A DNA stretch of 64,000 bases, taken from Capra hircus (taxonomy: Eukaryota; Chordata; Mammalia; Artiodactyla; Bovidae). Positions 11,757 to 21,720 of the stretch are shown piece after piece; positions within the stretch are counted from its first letter, which is position 1; each line of letters begins with the position of its first letter. Location of the stretch: positions 44,272,271 through 44,336,270 of the forward strand of contig NC_030827.1 of assembly GCF_001704415.2 (NCBI RefSeq). Direction: 5' to 3'. The notes beneath the pieces were generated by a model. That model worked only from the letters and a program-made list of their open reading frames with translations. It had not been told where the DNA came from and ran no database searches. Made by a program: the position numbers and the translations under genes.

Positions 11757-12243
11757 TGTTAGGTAGGTAGAACAGGGAAAAGGAGTCCTAAATGGCGGTG
11801 GCTACAAGACAAGGAAGGGAAAAGCCAGCGAAAATGAAACAAAAGAAGGTCTGAGGACCGGAGTGAGGACCTCAGGTAAAACAAACAACACTCCTGACTG
11901 GCCCAATTTACATAGGACAGGCCCAGGGAGAGATAAACATATAAATAGAGGAACCAGAACCAGCTCTCTCTCTCTCTCCCACGTGCTGGGGCACTCTTCT
12001 CGTGTCTTTAGATTGACATACCCTCATGCCTCAAAGATGGATTTTCCTGCTATCTTCTAAATAAAATTGAGCTGTAACACTGATTTGTCTAAGAGCTATA
12101 ACACTGTCCATTGGAGACCTGAGAGCTATAACATGGTCTATCCAAGACCTGAGAGCTGTGACACACCGAGGAGGCTTTAATGTCCATCACTCCAAATCTT
12201 TGTTGTGACGAGACAAAGAATCGAGGAACATACACTCGCGTGA
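11757..12243 (+). mobile_element. ERV LTR (BTLTR1-like class I type)
   Basis: The sequence has LTR anatomy on the plus strand: a start at TGTTAGG, a TATA box (ATATAAATAGAGG near 11939), a CT-rich tract (11964-11978) and AATAAA near 12059. A U5 follows in which GAGCTRTAACAY recurs four times. TGCTAT directly flanks both ends (11751-11756 and 12244-12249), a possible 6-bp TSD, but the 3' terminus reads GA instead of CA. The GAGCTGTAACAC motif is typical of bovid BTLTR1 LTRs. No internal retroviral sequence follows, so it is probably a solo LTR. Confidence 0.65.
12069..12164 (+). repeat. Four-copy GAGCTRTAACAY motif in LTR U5
   Basis: The 12-base motif occurs at 12069-12080, 12093-12104, 12123-12134 and 12153-12164 (the last with GAC for AAC). 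Spacing is 24, 30 and 30 bases. The second to fourth units also share the following AGACCTGA joint. Confidence 0.85.
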
Positions 12244-12249
12244 TGCTAT

Positions 12250-12480
12250 TATTACTATGACTAAACAATTATTTTTGAGTAAACACTCAGGATTCCTGCA
12301 AGCTATTAAGTTAACTTCCAGTGTTCTGAAGACATTGATTTTGACAGATTCCCCACCCCCACCCCACCCCGTGTTTTCATTGCTTTTAGGGTAGAGTGGA
12401 TTTTGGGGTGTCTTAACCATTTAAAAGTGGTCCTGTAAGACCCATTGTTTTGGAACTTTCTTTACAGTTAATATGATTTT
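12250..12480 (-). mobile_element. Ancient L1M 5' UTR fragment beyond the LTR
   Basis: GTTCTGAAGACATTGATTTTGACAG and TTTTCATTGCTTTTAGGG with TGGATTTTGGGG resemble the distal L1M 5' UTR. This would be the continuation of the relic ending before 11757. It includes a C-rich stretch at 12351-12370. The call is tentative. Confidence 0.4.
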
Positions 12481-12539
12481 TTAAAAATCTTTTTCAATCT
12501 AAAGTGTATTAAGTGGTAGTGTTTTAAGAAAGTATTTGT

Positions 12540-12555
12540 GATAGATAGATAGATA
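12540..12555. repeat. Short (GATA)n microsatellite
   Basis: About four GATA units stand in otherwise unremarkable AT-rich DNA. A T run at 12713-12728 follows. Confidence 0.8.
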
Positions 12556-12790
12556 ACAAAGCATGTGGACTATTCCATTTTCTCATATATTCTCAGTTCC
12601 TTTTCAAAGCCATGTGGCTGATACAGTCGATAAACTTTAAGCAGAAGTCACATACCACCATCATGGGGGAGATAATTTTGAGACAGAACTAGAGCCAATT
12701 ATTTTTTGAGTCTTTTTTTTTTTTTTTTCCGTGATATGCAGGACTGTGTTCCCTGTCTTACTAACTGTTTGACCTGAGGTTTCAAGGAGG

Positions 12791-12994
12791 GGGCTTCCCT
12801 GGTGGCTCAGAGGGTAAAGAATCTGCCTGAAATGCAGGAGACCTGGGTTTGATCCCTGGGTCAGGAAGGTCCTCTGGAGAAGAGAATAACTACCCACTCC
12901 AGTATTCTTGTTTGGGAAATTCCATGGGCAGAAGAATCTGGTGGGCTATAGTCCATGAGGTCACAAAGAGTTAGACACAACTGAGTGATTTTCA
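12791..12994 (+). mobile_element. Bov-tA SINE, full-length
   Basis: It starts with the tRNA-Glu-derived head (GGGCTTCCCTGGTGGCTCAG) and a B-box-like GGTTTGATCCCTGG. It continues into the Bov-A body (ACTCCAGTATTCTTG) and the tail AAGAGTTAGACACAACTGAGTGA. It has no coding capacity. Confidence 0.95.
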
Positions 12995-13000
12995 CTTTTT

Positions 13001-13654
13001 TCCAGCAGTAGAGTTTGCAGACAGTTGGGTAGAGCCAGGTCTTGGTGTTGAGATGAGGACTTCTGGGGTACCTCACTTTAATTAATATTCCCTGGGGCCT
13101 GACATTACTCCAATAGTTTGAACTCAGCTCAAGTCACTAGAAATTCTATGCCATGGATTGCCTAAGTCTGACTCTGGCAGTGTGCTTTGTAGGAAAATGC
13201 TTTATTTTCCCCTTCTTAACTAGTTATGAAAGGTTTGCATTTATATTCTGTTGCTCCAGGTTTAAAAATATAAATGATTGTACACACCTATGTACAAGGA
13301 GAGGTGATTCTTAAAATTGGTTATATATTGTTACTGCAGGATAGGTATTGTTACAGTAACTAAGTTGAGCAGTGAAATGGTGGCAGGGGCCAGGTAGCAG
13401 GAAACCAGGATTCTTGTAAATGGGGCGGCGGTGGGGGGGCGGGGGGAGTCCATAGGGCAGACAAAGGAAATCAGGAACCTCTAGAAAGACAGGAAACCAC
13501 ACATTTTGGGTGATAAGTTAACAAAGAAAGATGGGGAAATACAGCAATCTCCTGCATCTGAATGTAATGTGTTACTTCTTATCCTCTCATTACAATAAAA
13601 ATAGCCTTATAGATAAGAACCCATCATACACCTATAAAGCCATGCCACTTCACT
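13001..13654. other. Intergenic stretch with no recognised element
   Basis: No gene or repeat family was recognised. A G-rich patch at 13418-13448 (several runs of three or more G) could in principle form a quadruplex on the plus strand. Confidence 0.5.
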
Positions 13655-13755
13655 TTAGTTCAGTTCAGTTCAGTCACTCAGTTTTGTCTGCCTCTTCACA
13701 ACCCCATGGACTGCAGCATGTCAGGCTTCCCTGTTATCACCAGCTCTTGGACTTA
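13655..13755 (-). mobile_element. BovB 3'-end fragment
   Basis: The inverted BovB tail (TAGTTCAGTTCAGTTCAGTCACTCAG) is followed by about 75 bases of the terminal BovB sequence, ending in CACCAGCTCTTGG. Severe 5' truncation is usual for BovB. Confidence 0.88.
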
Positions 13756-13764
13756 AGATAATAA

Positions 13765-14025
13765 GGACCAAAAAAATTCCCTCCCCACTTTGGGAGATTG
13801 GATTTAGGATGAAAAATCAGGCAATAAGATCCCCAAATTCTTCCTTCCCCAGTGAATATTCCACCCCTTCTTTTGTATGCTCCTCATAACTGGCTTGCCA
13901 AAGAAACCCAGAGCAGCAGCTCTTCAGCTTTGTGCCTATTTTCACTCTGAAAGTGTGTCTTAGCTTAAATAAACTTTCACTTTACTTTCTTAGCATCTCT
14001 GCTTCATCTCTGAATTCTTTCACAA
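13765..14025 (+). mobile_element. Probable ERV LTR, degraded
   Basis: The CACTCTGAAAGTGTGTCTTAGCTTAAATAAACTTT stretch places an AATAAA poly(A) signal near 13967. CATCTCTGCTTCATCTCTGAATTCTTTCA then forms a U5-like end, as in ruminant ERV1 LTRs. The left edge and any TSD could not be set. Confidence 0.5.
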
Positions 14026-14089
14026 TAAAGAAAGAAAGAACCTTTAATCCACCAGGAACAATATGTGTGCCTTTCACCCCTAATCTTCA

Positions 14090-14093
<4 letters not shown>

Positions 14094-14141
<48 letters not shown>
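14094..14141. repeat. (GCT)16 trinucleotide microsatellite
   Basis: Sixteen uninterrupted GCT units. BOV-A2 tails are also (CAG)n, but no BOV-A2 body adjoins on either side, so this is treated as a free microsatellite. It is not in a gene. Confidence 0.95.
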
Positions 14142-14787
14142 AATAAACTGGAGCTTCACAGAAGCATTTCTCAACACCTAACCACTAGAAACACCCTGAA
14201 TCATGTTGTATTCTTCAAGGCTGAATTATGCGCTATGAATTATGTAGTTATAAATTATAAAAGAGTTTTAAGATGTATTAATTGTGCCGTACCTGATACA
14301 GTAGAATGTGTTCTAAAGTCTCTTTAAATGAAAGTTAGCTTACTTAGAACTGAACATCCTCAGTGATAGGCAATTTACTACATGATTAGTAAGTCTTCGT
14401 AGTTGTGACCTGTAATTCTCAAAGACAGTCTTTCTGTGGTTTGTAAGTATACCTGTCTTTCCCTTCCATCCTCTTTCCTAGTCATAAACAATTACTTACA
14501 GTGGACCTGGGAATAGACTGAACATTCTTTTCAGCATACTGTGATCATTCCTAAATTTGCATTTAATAGCAAAACAAAAACGTTAATTGGGAAGGAGGTT
14601 ATATTTAGTGCTAATATCACTTAATAGACAATTGTAAAAAATAAAGTTATTATTTCTCTAGAGAATTCCAACAACCTCACAATCCCAGAAAAAATTTATA
14701 CTTTTTTGGGAGGAGAATGCCTTTTAAGAATCTATACAAATAATGTTTCCAAAAACAATTATATCCAGAGGAAATAATAATATGAAA
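14142..14787. other. Intergenic stretch with no recognised element
   Basis: AT-rich sequence without a convincing reading frame or repeat. Short frames here have no recognisable motif. Confidence 0.5.
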
Positions 14788-15081
14788 CAATATAGCTTTG
14801 CTGGAGCAGCCGTGAAGAGTTAACCCATGTCCAAGGTAAGAGAAACCCAAGTAAGATGGTAGGCGCTGAGAGAGGGCATCAGAGGGCAGACAGACTGAAA
14901 TCACAGTCACATACAACTAGCCAATCTGATCACATGGACCATGTCTAACTCAATGAAACTAAGCCATGCCATGTGGGGCCACCCAAAATGGATGGGCCAT
15001 GGTGGAGAGGTCTGAAAGAATGTGATCCACTGGAGAAGGGAATGGCAAACCAATTCAGTTTTCTTGCCTTGAGAACCCCAT
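14788..15081 (+). mobile_element. BovB 5' UTR fragment
   Basis: GCTGGAGCAGCCGTGAAGAG, TCCAAGGTAAGAGAAA, GAGGGCAGACAGACTGAAA, AACTCAATGAAACTAAGCC and GGTGGAGAGGTCTGA-AGAATGTG match the BovB 5' UTR. The same landmarks are seen inverted at 46020-46260. The EN/RT genes are missing; a Bov-tA piece and then the BovB 3' end follow. TATGAAA occurs at 14781-14787 and again at 15484-15490. Confidence 0.85.
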
Positions 15082-15236
15082 AAGTGAAGTTGCTCAGTCC
15101 TGTCCGACTCTTTACAACACCATGGACAGTAACCTACCAGGCTCTGTGGTCCATGGCATTTTCCAAGCAAGAATAATGGAGTGGGCTGCCATTTCCTTCT
15201 CCAGGGGTTCTTCCCAACCCAGGGATCAAACCCAGG
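15082..15236 (-). mobile_element. Bov-tA SINE, truncated
   Basis: Inverted Bov-tA tail (TTGCTCAGTCCTGTCCGACTCTT), Bov-A body and part of the tRNA-like head (CAGGGATCAAACCCAGG). The terminal head bases are missing where BovB 3' sequence starts. Confidence 0.9.
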
Positions 15237-15476
15237 ACTTCTGCAATACTTTGACCACATGATGCAAGGAGCTGACTCATTGGTTAAAACCCTGATGCTG
15301 GGAAAGATTGAGGAGAGGAGAAGAAGGGGATGACGGAGGATGAGATGGTTGGATGGCATCGCCCACTCAATGGACATTGATTTGGTTGGACTCAGGGAGT
15401 TGGTGATGGACAGGGAGGCCTGGCGTGCTGCAGTTTATGGGGTCATAAAGAGTCGGACATGACTGAGTGACTAAAC
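15237..15476 (+). mobile_element. BovB 3'-end fragment
   Basis: It runs from CTGCAATACTTTGACCACATG to GACTGAGTGACTAAAC, the last ~240 bases of BovB. It lies in the same orientation as the 5' UTR piece at 14788, so both may belong to one internally deleted element. Confidence 0.9.
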
Positions 15477-15643
15477 TTAATGTTATGAAATGTTCTGCTG
15501 GATTAATGAATGCTGAATAACAAAGTCTCTCTGAATTTTTATAACAAAAGTTTCTGTGCTATTGCTAGAACACTTTAAGTAGATGAGACCATTGAGTGAA
15601 ATACTAATAAACAAAAATATTTTAATATTTTAAGATGTCTTTT

Positions 15644-15986
15644 GGACTTCCCAGGTTGTCCAATGTTTAGGATTACACCTGCCCATACAGGGGACACAAG
15701 TTTGATCCCTGATCAGGGAAGATTTCACAGTACATGAGGCAACTAAGCCCACATGCCACAGGTACTGAGCCCACATTTGAGAGCCCCTCAGCTACAACTA
15801 CTGAAACCTTTGTGCCCTAAAGCCTGTGTTCTGCAACAAAAGAAGCCACTGCAATGAGAAACTCTCACTCCAATTAGTGTGTAGCCCCTGCTCACTGCAA
15901 CTAGAGAAATGCTCATCTACAAAAATGAAGACTCAGTGTAGCCAAAAATAGAACAAAGCAAAACAACAACAGTGACAACAAAAAAC
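15644..15986 (+). mobile_element. ART2A/CHR-type tRNA-derived SINE
   Basis: The head ACTTCCCAGGTTGTCCAATG and CAAGTTTGATCCCTGATCAGGGAA are followed by the family's run of near-repeats, such as ACTAAGCCCACATGCCACA and AGAAGCCACTGCAATGAGAA. The tail is A-rich (AAAACAACAACAGTGACAAC). This body differs from Bov-tA and is shared by cetartiodactyls. Confidence 0.85.
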
Positions 15987-16086
15987 TTGGCTTTCATATA
16001 TTATATCTGCAACAACAAAGATCAGGATCACTGAAGATTAAATGAGGTAAGTAAAATTTCAAATATCTATCTATATGCAGAAATAT

Positions 16087-16255
16087 GGCTTCCCTGGTGG
16101 CTCAGATGGTAAAAGAATTTGCCTGCAATTCAAGAGTCCTGGGTTTGATCCCTGGGTTGGGAAGAGCCCCTGGAGGAAGGCATGGCAACCCACTCCAGTA
16201 TTCTTGCCTGGAGAATCCCATTGACAGAGGAGCCTAGTGAGCTACAGTCTATGGG
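16087..16255 (+). mobile_element. Bov-tA SINE lacking its last tail bases
   Basis: Head GGCTTCCCTGGTGGCTCAG, B-box-like GGTTTGATCCCTGG, body ACTCCAGTATTCTTGCCTGG, ending at CTATGGG. AAATAT flanks it on both sides and may be a short TSD. Confidence 0.93.
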
Positions 16256-19060
16256 ATAAAAATATATTTCACTAGCATAGATACCTTCACACAATTAAGT
16301 GAATAGAAATATTGTTAAATGCCAAACTGTCCTAGTTCTTGCATCCAGAAAGGTAGAATGATGGCCATTAAGATAAGCATTTGTAAGATATTAATTATGT
16401 ATTAATAGTTACCCTCAAGTGCATTCAATTTCTATTGCTTCATAACAAATTAGCATGGATTTAGCAGCTTAAAACCACCTCAGATCACTACCTTACAGTG
16501 ATTCACAACATTGTTACTTGTGAGTCTCCTGTTGTTCTCCTAGGGATCATCAGCAGAGTAAGTAAAGATCTGTAACAAATGTACTCATACCCAGCCTCAG
16601 GGGAAGCATATTCTTGAGTATAAAACAAAAGCCCCAGAAAACTAATCTCAAATATTTGATTGAAACCCTTTCCATTTGGAGATGTTACTTATACTGGTGA
16701 GAATTCTATTTCCATTCTCACAATTTTGAGCTATAGCAGGGTCATAAAGATCAAAAATCTCAAGCTCAAGATATATATTCCTCATTCTTTGACTGCAGTC
16801 ATGTTTGTCAAATGTACATGTTGAGTCTTTCAGTAAGGAGATGCTGAAATGAAGTATAGAGGGCATATGATCAGTGTGTTAGAGCAATACGTTAGAGGGT
16901 AAAGGTTTTGAAAGTAAAGAGTTAAGGAAAACAGAATTAGGCAGTCAATGCCTGTATGTCTTGAAACCACATTAATCAGCTCTAGTAAACGTGTCATCTC
17001 CTGCACAGCAGCTGCTCTCCAGAATACTACTTGGCTGATCTAGTGTTAGCCTTTGAGTCATTTTTCAGGATATTTTTCTTCCGTGGTCAGAAACGGTGAA
17101 GAAAACTTGAGATGGAATAAGCATTTCTATTTCTGAGTTCTTAAGATCCCTAAGCCTAGCACTTCTTCGCTACTCAACCCAGGTTATAATACTGTTTGTG
17201 ATTTGGTGTATTGATTGTTGATCAAGATGGGGAAGTGAGTTTCAGAGGCTTCTACTCTATCTTTTCTACTATAATACCTTTTATACCACATTCTAAGGAA
17301 ATATGTGAGAAGTCCTACAATGTCAAGGGTCACTCTGAATTATACACTTGGAAACTCAGAAGATCCACTTCAAAGGTGACTTTAGCCAAGACTGTCATTA
17401 CCTTGTCTCTGTTTGATTTCCTTCTAACAAGGGAGGAACACTAGTGGGGGAGATCATGATATTTTTGGTCTCCAAGAGTATCAGCTTATATAATCCTGGT
17501 ATAAAAATTCCAGGTTTTCCAACAATGGCACTGAATTTGGCATTGCAAACCTGCCAGGCTGAAGATTAAATAGTCTTTATGGCTAAGGGTCATCAACTAA
17601 TGAATCCTGGATTTAGTCTTCAGATTTTTTTTTTTTTTTCCTTTTAAAAGATGAGGGCCCTGGGAAAGTTAACACAGAGAGTCTTTTGTACTTCACTTTT
17701 AGTTTATATTTGTGGTTAACTATCCAAACACTTTCACTATCTCTCTATAGCACATCAATGAAATATAACAACAATCAGTAAATCACATGGTTCTTATGTA
17801 TTTTATTCTCTTTTACTTTTACTTTACTTTTACTTTTTGAATGACTGAATAATTTTAACAGTTTGGAGATTCCTTTCCATTGGAACATAAATAAATCAAC
17901 CCTGGTTAAAGTTTAAATAACTGGATCACAATCTGGTGTCAAGGAATATGCATGCAACACATACCTTACAGCGTCAGTCTTCACTACCAGTCAGGTATTG
18001 AGAGATCCATTCCTAAATCCTCATCTTATCAGCTTGAACCATTCCTTACAATGGCTTTATCGGTTTGGATCTCTGGGAACCTGGAAATGAGAGAGAATTA
18101 GAAATACCATCATCTTATTATGAATAATAAAAAAGAAAGAAGGAATAGTTATGCAGAAAAGGCTTTCAGATTAAACTCCAGACTAAATCTGAAACTTTAA
18201 AAGAAAGTGGAGATGCAGTGAATTAGGTCAAGGAGAATCACCAGTTATGGCACAAATTTGACAGTCTTCATAAAACCGATGGAGAATTCTAGAGTAAGCA
18301 TAGCTCTTCTGAGACGTTTCATATTCAGCTGAGATAGACAAGCATGGAAAACCTTATCCTAGCCAACCATCAGCTGAGGGCTGTCCTGGACAGCTGAGGT
18401 AGACCATGAAAACACTGCAGCCAGAGATAATCTACTATTTTTATTCCTTGCAGTGGAAGAAATTCTTTCCTAAAATAAGATGCGAGTAGCAAAATGTTAT
18501 GATTACCATAGCAATACACAATCCATATGCAGTTATCATAAACTTTGCTGCTCGAATAGCTTTTGTTTGTTTTGATATCATTTTCAAAGAGAAAACTTTT
18601 CCAAACCCAAAGATTAAATTATTTTCTAAATATTAATTAATACACATGGTACAAAAGCAACAAGATAAGAAAGATGTACTGTCAAAAACAAAAACACAAA
18701 AAAATGTCTCCTACATGTCAACAGCCAGTTCACAATATTTTTTTAGCAGAAGCTACCACAACTGCTACTTTTTTATGGGCCCTTCCAGAGCAATTTCATG
18801 TAGCTTCACAAAATTTCACATAATTTCCAGAGAAATTAGCACACAAATGTACTAGTAAGTATGCATAGATGTATGAATGTATTATAAAGAAGCGAAAGCA
18901 ATTGACTTCTTATCCATTATTTACTCAGTTACCTGAGGTTTTTTGGAAAGCTCTTTGGAAAAGAAAGCAGGCAAGGAGCCTGATCAAAATATATGTAAAC
19001 ATGTTGATTATTCATCTACGAGTAAAAAAGATAATGATATAGGAGGATAGCCAATATCGC
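16256..19060. other. Intergenic stretch, mostly unassigned
   Basis: No gene was found. 16430-16490 (TATTGCTTCATAACAAATTA with AGCAGCTTAAAACCAC) resembles the end of an old mammalian LTR-type repeat, not assigned further. 17627-17640 is a T run and 17811-17838 is a (TTTTAC)n microsatellite. The rest shows no recognised element. Confidence 0.5.
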
Positions 19061-19071
19061 TTATAGTATCA

Positions 19072-19271
19072 CGTGTGCTAAGTTGTGTCCAACTCTTTGA
19101 GACCCTATGGACTGTAGCCCACCAGGCCTTGCCCATTGGAATTTTCCAGGCAAGAAAAATGGAGTGGGTTGCCATTTCCTACTCCAGTGGATCTTCCCAA
19201 TCCAGGGATGGCAACTGAGTCTCTTATGTCTCCTTCATTGGCAGGTGAATTCTTTATTACTGTGCCACTAG
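19072..19271 (-). mobile_element. Bov-tA SINE, head-to-head with BovB
   Basis: Inverted Bov-tA from GTGTGCTAAGTTGTGTCC to the head complement near ACTGTGCCACTA. Its 5' side abuts the 5'-truncated side of the next BovB. The 11-bp TSD TTATAGTATCA lies outside both elements. Confidence 0.92.
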
Positions 19272-19498
19272 AGACTCATCAGAAAAGACTTTGATGCTGG
19301 GAGGGATTGAGGGCAGGAGGAGAAGGGGACGACAGAAGATGAGATGGCTGGATGGCATTGCTGACTTGATGGACGTGAGTCTGAGTGAACTCCAGGAGTT
19401 GGTGATGGTCAGGGAGGCCTGGCGTGCTGCGATTCATGGAGTCACAAAGAGTAGGACATGACTGAATGATGGAACTGAACTGAACTGAGAGAAGCCCT
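19272..19498 (+). mobile_element. BovB 3'-end fragment
   Basis: It covers GAGACTCATCAGAAAAGACTTTGATGCTGGGAGG to the tail GGAACTGAACTGAACTGAG. It is followed directly by TTATAGTATCA (19499-19509), which also stands at 19061-19071 before the neighbouring Bov-tA. Confidence 0.93.
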
Positions 19499-19509
19499 TT
19501 ATAGTATCA

Positions 19510-19964
19510 TACCCTGCTTTATAATCATTGATGGTAAGTAAATCTTCAAACTAGAGATTTATGAAGAACATATCCTCATTGAATATGAAGCAAGATGCAC
19601 ACTGTCTAGGAGTATTAAATAGAGATATCTTATAACCTAGATACTTCTCAATATGTGAGATGATTTGTGTACTTCACTGGAGATATCATCTACTCTAGGT
19701 AAAAAAGTCCATGTTTGAATGATGAAAGAAAGGACATAAGGAGACAAGACTGATATATGACTATTTACTAACAACTTTTAATCTTAAAATTATTAGTGAT
19801 ATGGTTAATTCACAAGAGTCTCATTTCACAGTTAAATTGTTTATGTTAGCTCAATATACATTTCATGAATATTTGCATTATTCATACTTTTTAATAATAA
19901 ATTTTTTTGAGAAATACTCAAATAATGTGCCATACTAGTATCTGATTCATTTTTGTTATTCTAC
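19510..19964. other. Intergenic stretch with no recognised element
   Basis: AT-rich sequence with no reading frame of note and no recognised repeat. Confidence 0.5.
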
Positions 19965-20770
19965 AGAAATATCAATAACCTCAGATATGCAGATGACACC
20001 ACCCTTATGGCAGAAAGTGAAGAGGAACTAAAAAGCTTCTTGATGAAAGTGAAAGAGGAGAGTGAAAATGTTGGCTTAAAACTCAACATTCAGAAAGCTA
20101 AGATCATGGATCTGGTCCCATCACTTCTTGTGAAATAGATGGGGAAACAGTGTAAACAGTGTCAGACTTTATTTTGTGGGGCTCCCAAATCACTGCAGAT
20201 GGTGACTGCAGCCATGAAATTAAAAGACTCTTACTCCTTTGAGGGAAAGTTATGACCAACCTAGATAGCATATTGAAAAGCAGAGACATTACTTTGCTGA
20301 CAAAGGTCCGTCTAGTCAAGGCTATGGTTTTTCCAGTAGTTATGTATGGATGTGAGAGTTGGACTGTGAAGAAGGCTGAGCGCCAAAGAATTGATGCTTT
20401 TGAAGTGTAGTGTTGGAGAAGACTCTTGAGAGTCCCTTGGACTTCAAGGAGATCCAACCAGTCCATTCTGAAGGAGATCAGCCCTGGGATTTCTTTGAAA
20501 GGAATGATGCTAAGACTGAAACTCCAGTACTTTGGCCACTTCATGCAAAGAATTGACTCATTGGAAAAGACTCTGATGCTGGAACGGATTGGGTGCAGGA
20601 GGAGAAGGGGACGACAGAGGATGAGATGGCTGGATGGCATCACAGACTCGATGGATGTGAGTCTGAGTGAACTCCAGGAGTAGGTGATGGACAGGGAGTC
20701 CTGGAGTGCTGCGATTCATGGGGTTGCAAAGAGTCGGACACGACTGAGCAACTGAACTCAACTGAACAGT
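19965..20770 (+). mobile_element. BovB LINE, 5'-truncated at the RT active site
   Basis: It begins just before the catalytic box. A frame at 19953-20138 keeps RYADDTTLMAESEEEL (YADD at 19986-19997) and LKLNIQKAK. The post-RT part continues through a frame at 20426-20683 but is broken by stops. It ends with an imperfect ACTGAACTCAACTGAAC tail. Confidence 0.94.
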
Positions 20771-20866
20771 ATATGACACTAAGATCGGACAAAACTTCAA
20801 AGTGTTGGCAGATTTTTACTTTTAATTTCTTCTATTAATATGTCTTATTGAACCAATATTTCTTGG

Positions 20867-21077
20867 GCATGCAGTGCTTAGTTGCTCAGTAGTGTCTGAC
20901 ACTTTCCAGTCCATGGACTGTAGCCCACCAGGCTATCTGTCCATTAGGCTTCTCCCGGCAACAAAACTGGAGTGTGTTGCCATGCCCTCCTCCAGGCATC
21001 ATCCCAACCCAGGGATCGAACTCAGGTCTCCTGCATTCCAGGTGTATTCTTTACCAGCTGATCTACCAGGGAACCCC
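20867..21077 (-). mobile_element. Bov-tA SINE with an 8-bp TSD
   Basis: Inverted full-length copy: tail GTTGCTCAGTAGTGTCTGAC, body and head complement CTACCAGGGAACCCC. TTTCTTGG flanks it at 20859-20866 and 21078-21085. Confidence 0.94.
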
Positions 21078-21189
21078 TTTCTTGGTCATATTAATGATTC
21101 ATTCAAGTAGGCCTTGATTTCTGATTGTGTAAGTATTCTGTCATTCAAAATTATCATAAATATTATCAATATTTTGTATTTCAATATGC

Positions 21190-21720
21190 TTTAAAATAAG
21201 CTTGTCATTGCCCACAAAATATCTGTTATTTTGAGATATTCCTTTGAATCTATAATTTAATTTGGCACAAATTGACATCTTTATACTGAGTGCTATAATC
21301 AATTAATATCATATATCTCAATCGATTAATTTTTTTCAAGAATGCTTTTACTATTTGACTGAAGTTTTGTACATATTTCTTGGATATAGTGCTGATATTT
21401 TGTTTTCTTCTTCTAGATTAAATGTAAATTCACTTCCACATCATTGCTAGTGATTAAAAAGACAGAGTTTTTAATTTGAGGGGGGGGTGTTTGTATATTA
21501 ACTTTGTTTATTATATTGCTCATTATTTCCAATAGTTCGATGAATATTATATTTACATAAATATATTATCTGCAAACACTGAGCTTTAATTTTCCTTCTA
21601 ATTTTTATATATTTTATTTCTGATGTCTTATTTCACTTGATATGGCCTACAATAAACTGTTGAAAGCAAAATATTGAACCGTCCTCTAGAATTTATTTTT
21701 ATAATCTTAAGATTAATCCC
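21190..21720 (-). mobile_element. Ancient L1M ORF2 relic
   Basis: Diverged sequence whose order of landmarks follows mammalian L1 ORF2 read in reverse: TTTGAATCTATAATTTAATTTGG, AAGAATGCTTTTACTATTTG, ATTATCTGCAAACACTGAGCTTTAATTT, TATTTTATTTCTGATGTCTTATTTCAC. The ATTATCTGCAAA part corresponds to the FADD region. No frame survives. Confidence 0.6.

Noticed and set aside
12791..12880. tRNA-like sequence with a B-box-like GGTTTGATCCCTGG
   Set aside because: It is the tRNA-Glu-derived head of a Bov-tA SINE, seen many times here, not a functional tRNA gene.
13932..14327. 131-codon frame with a run of cysteines
   Set aside because: The cysteines are the (GCT)16 microsatellite read in one frame. The flanks have no coding character and include LTR-like sequence.
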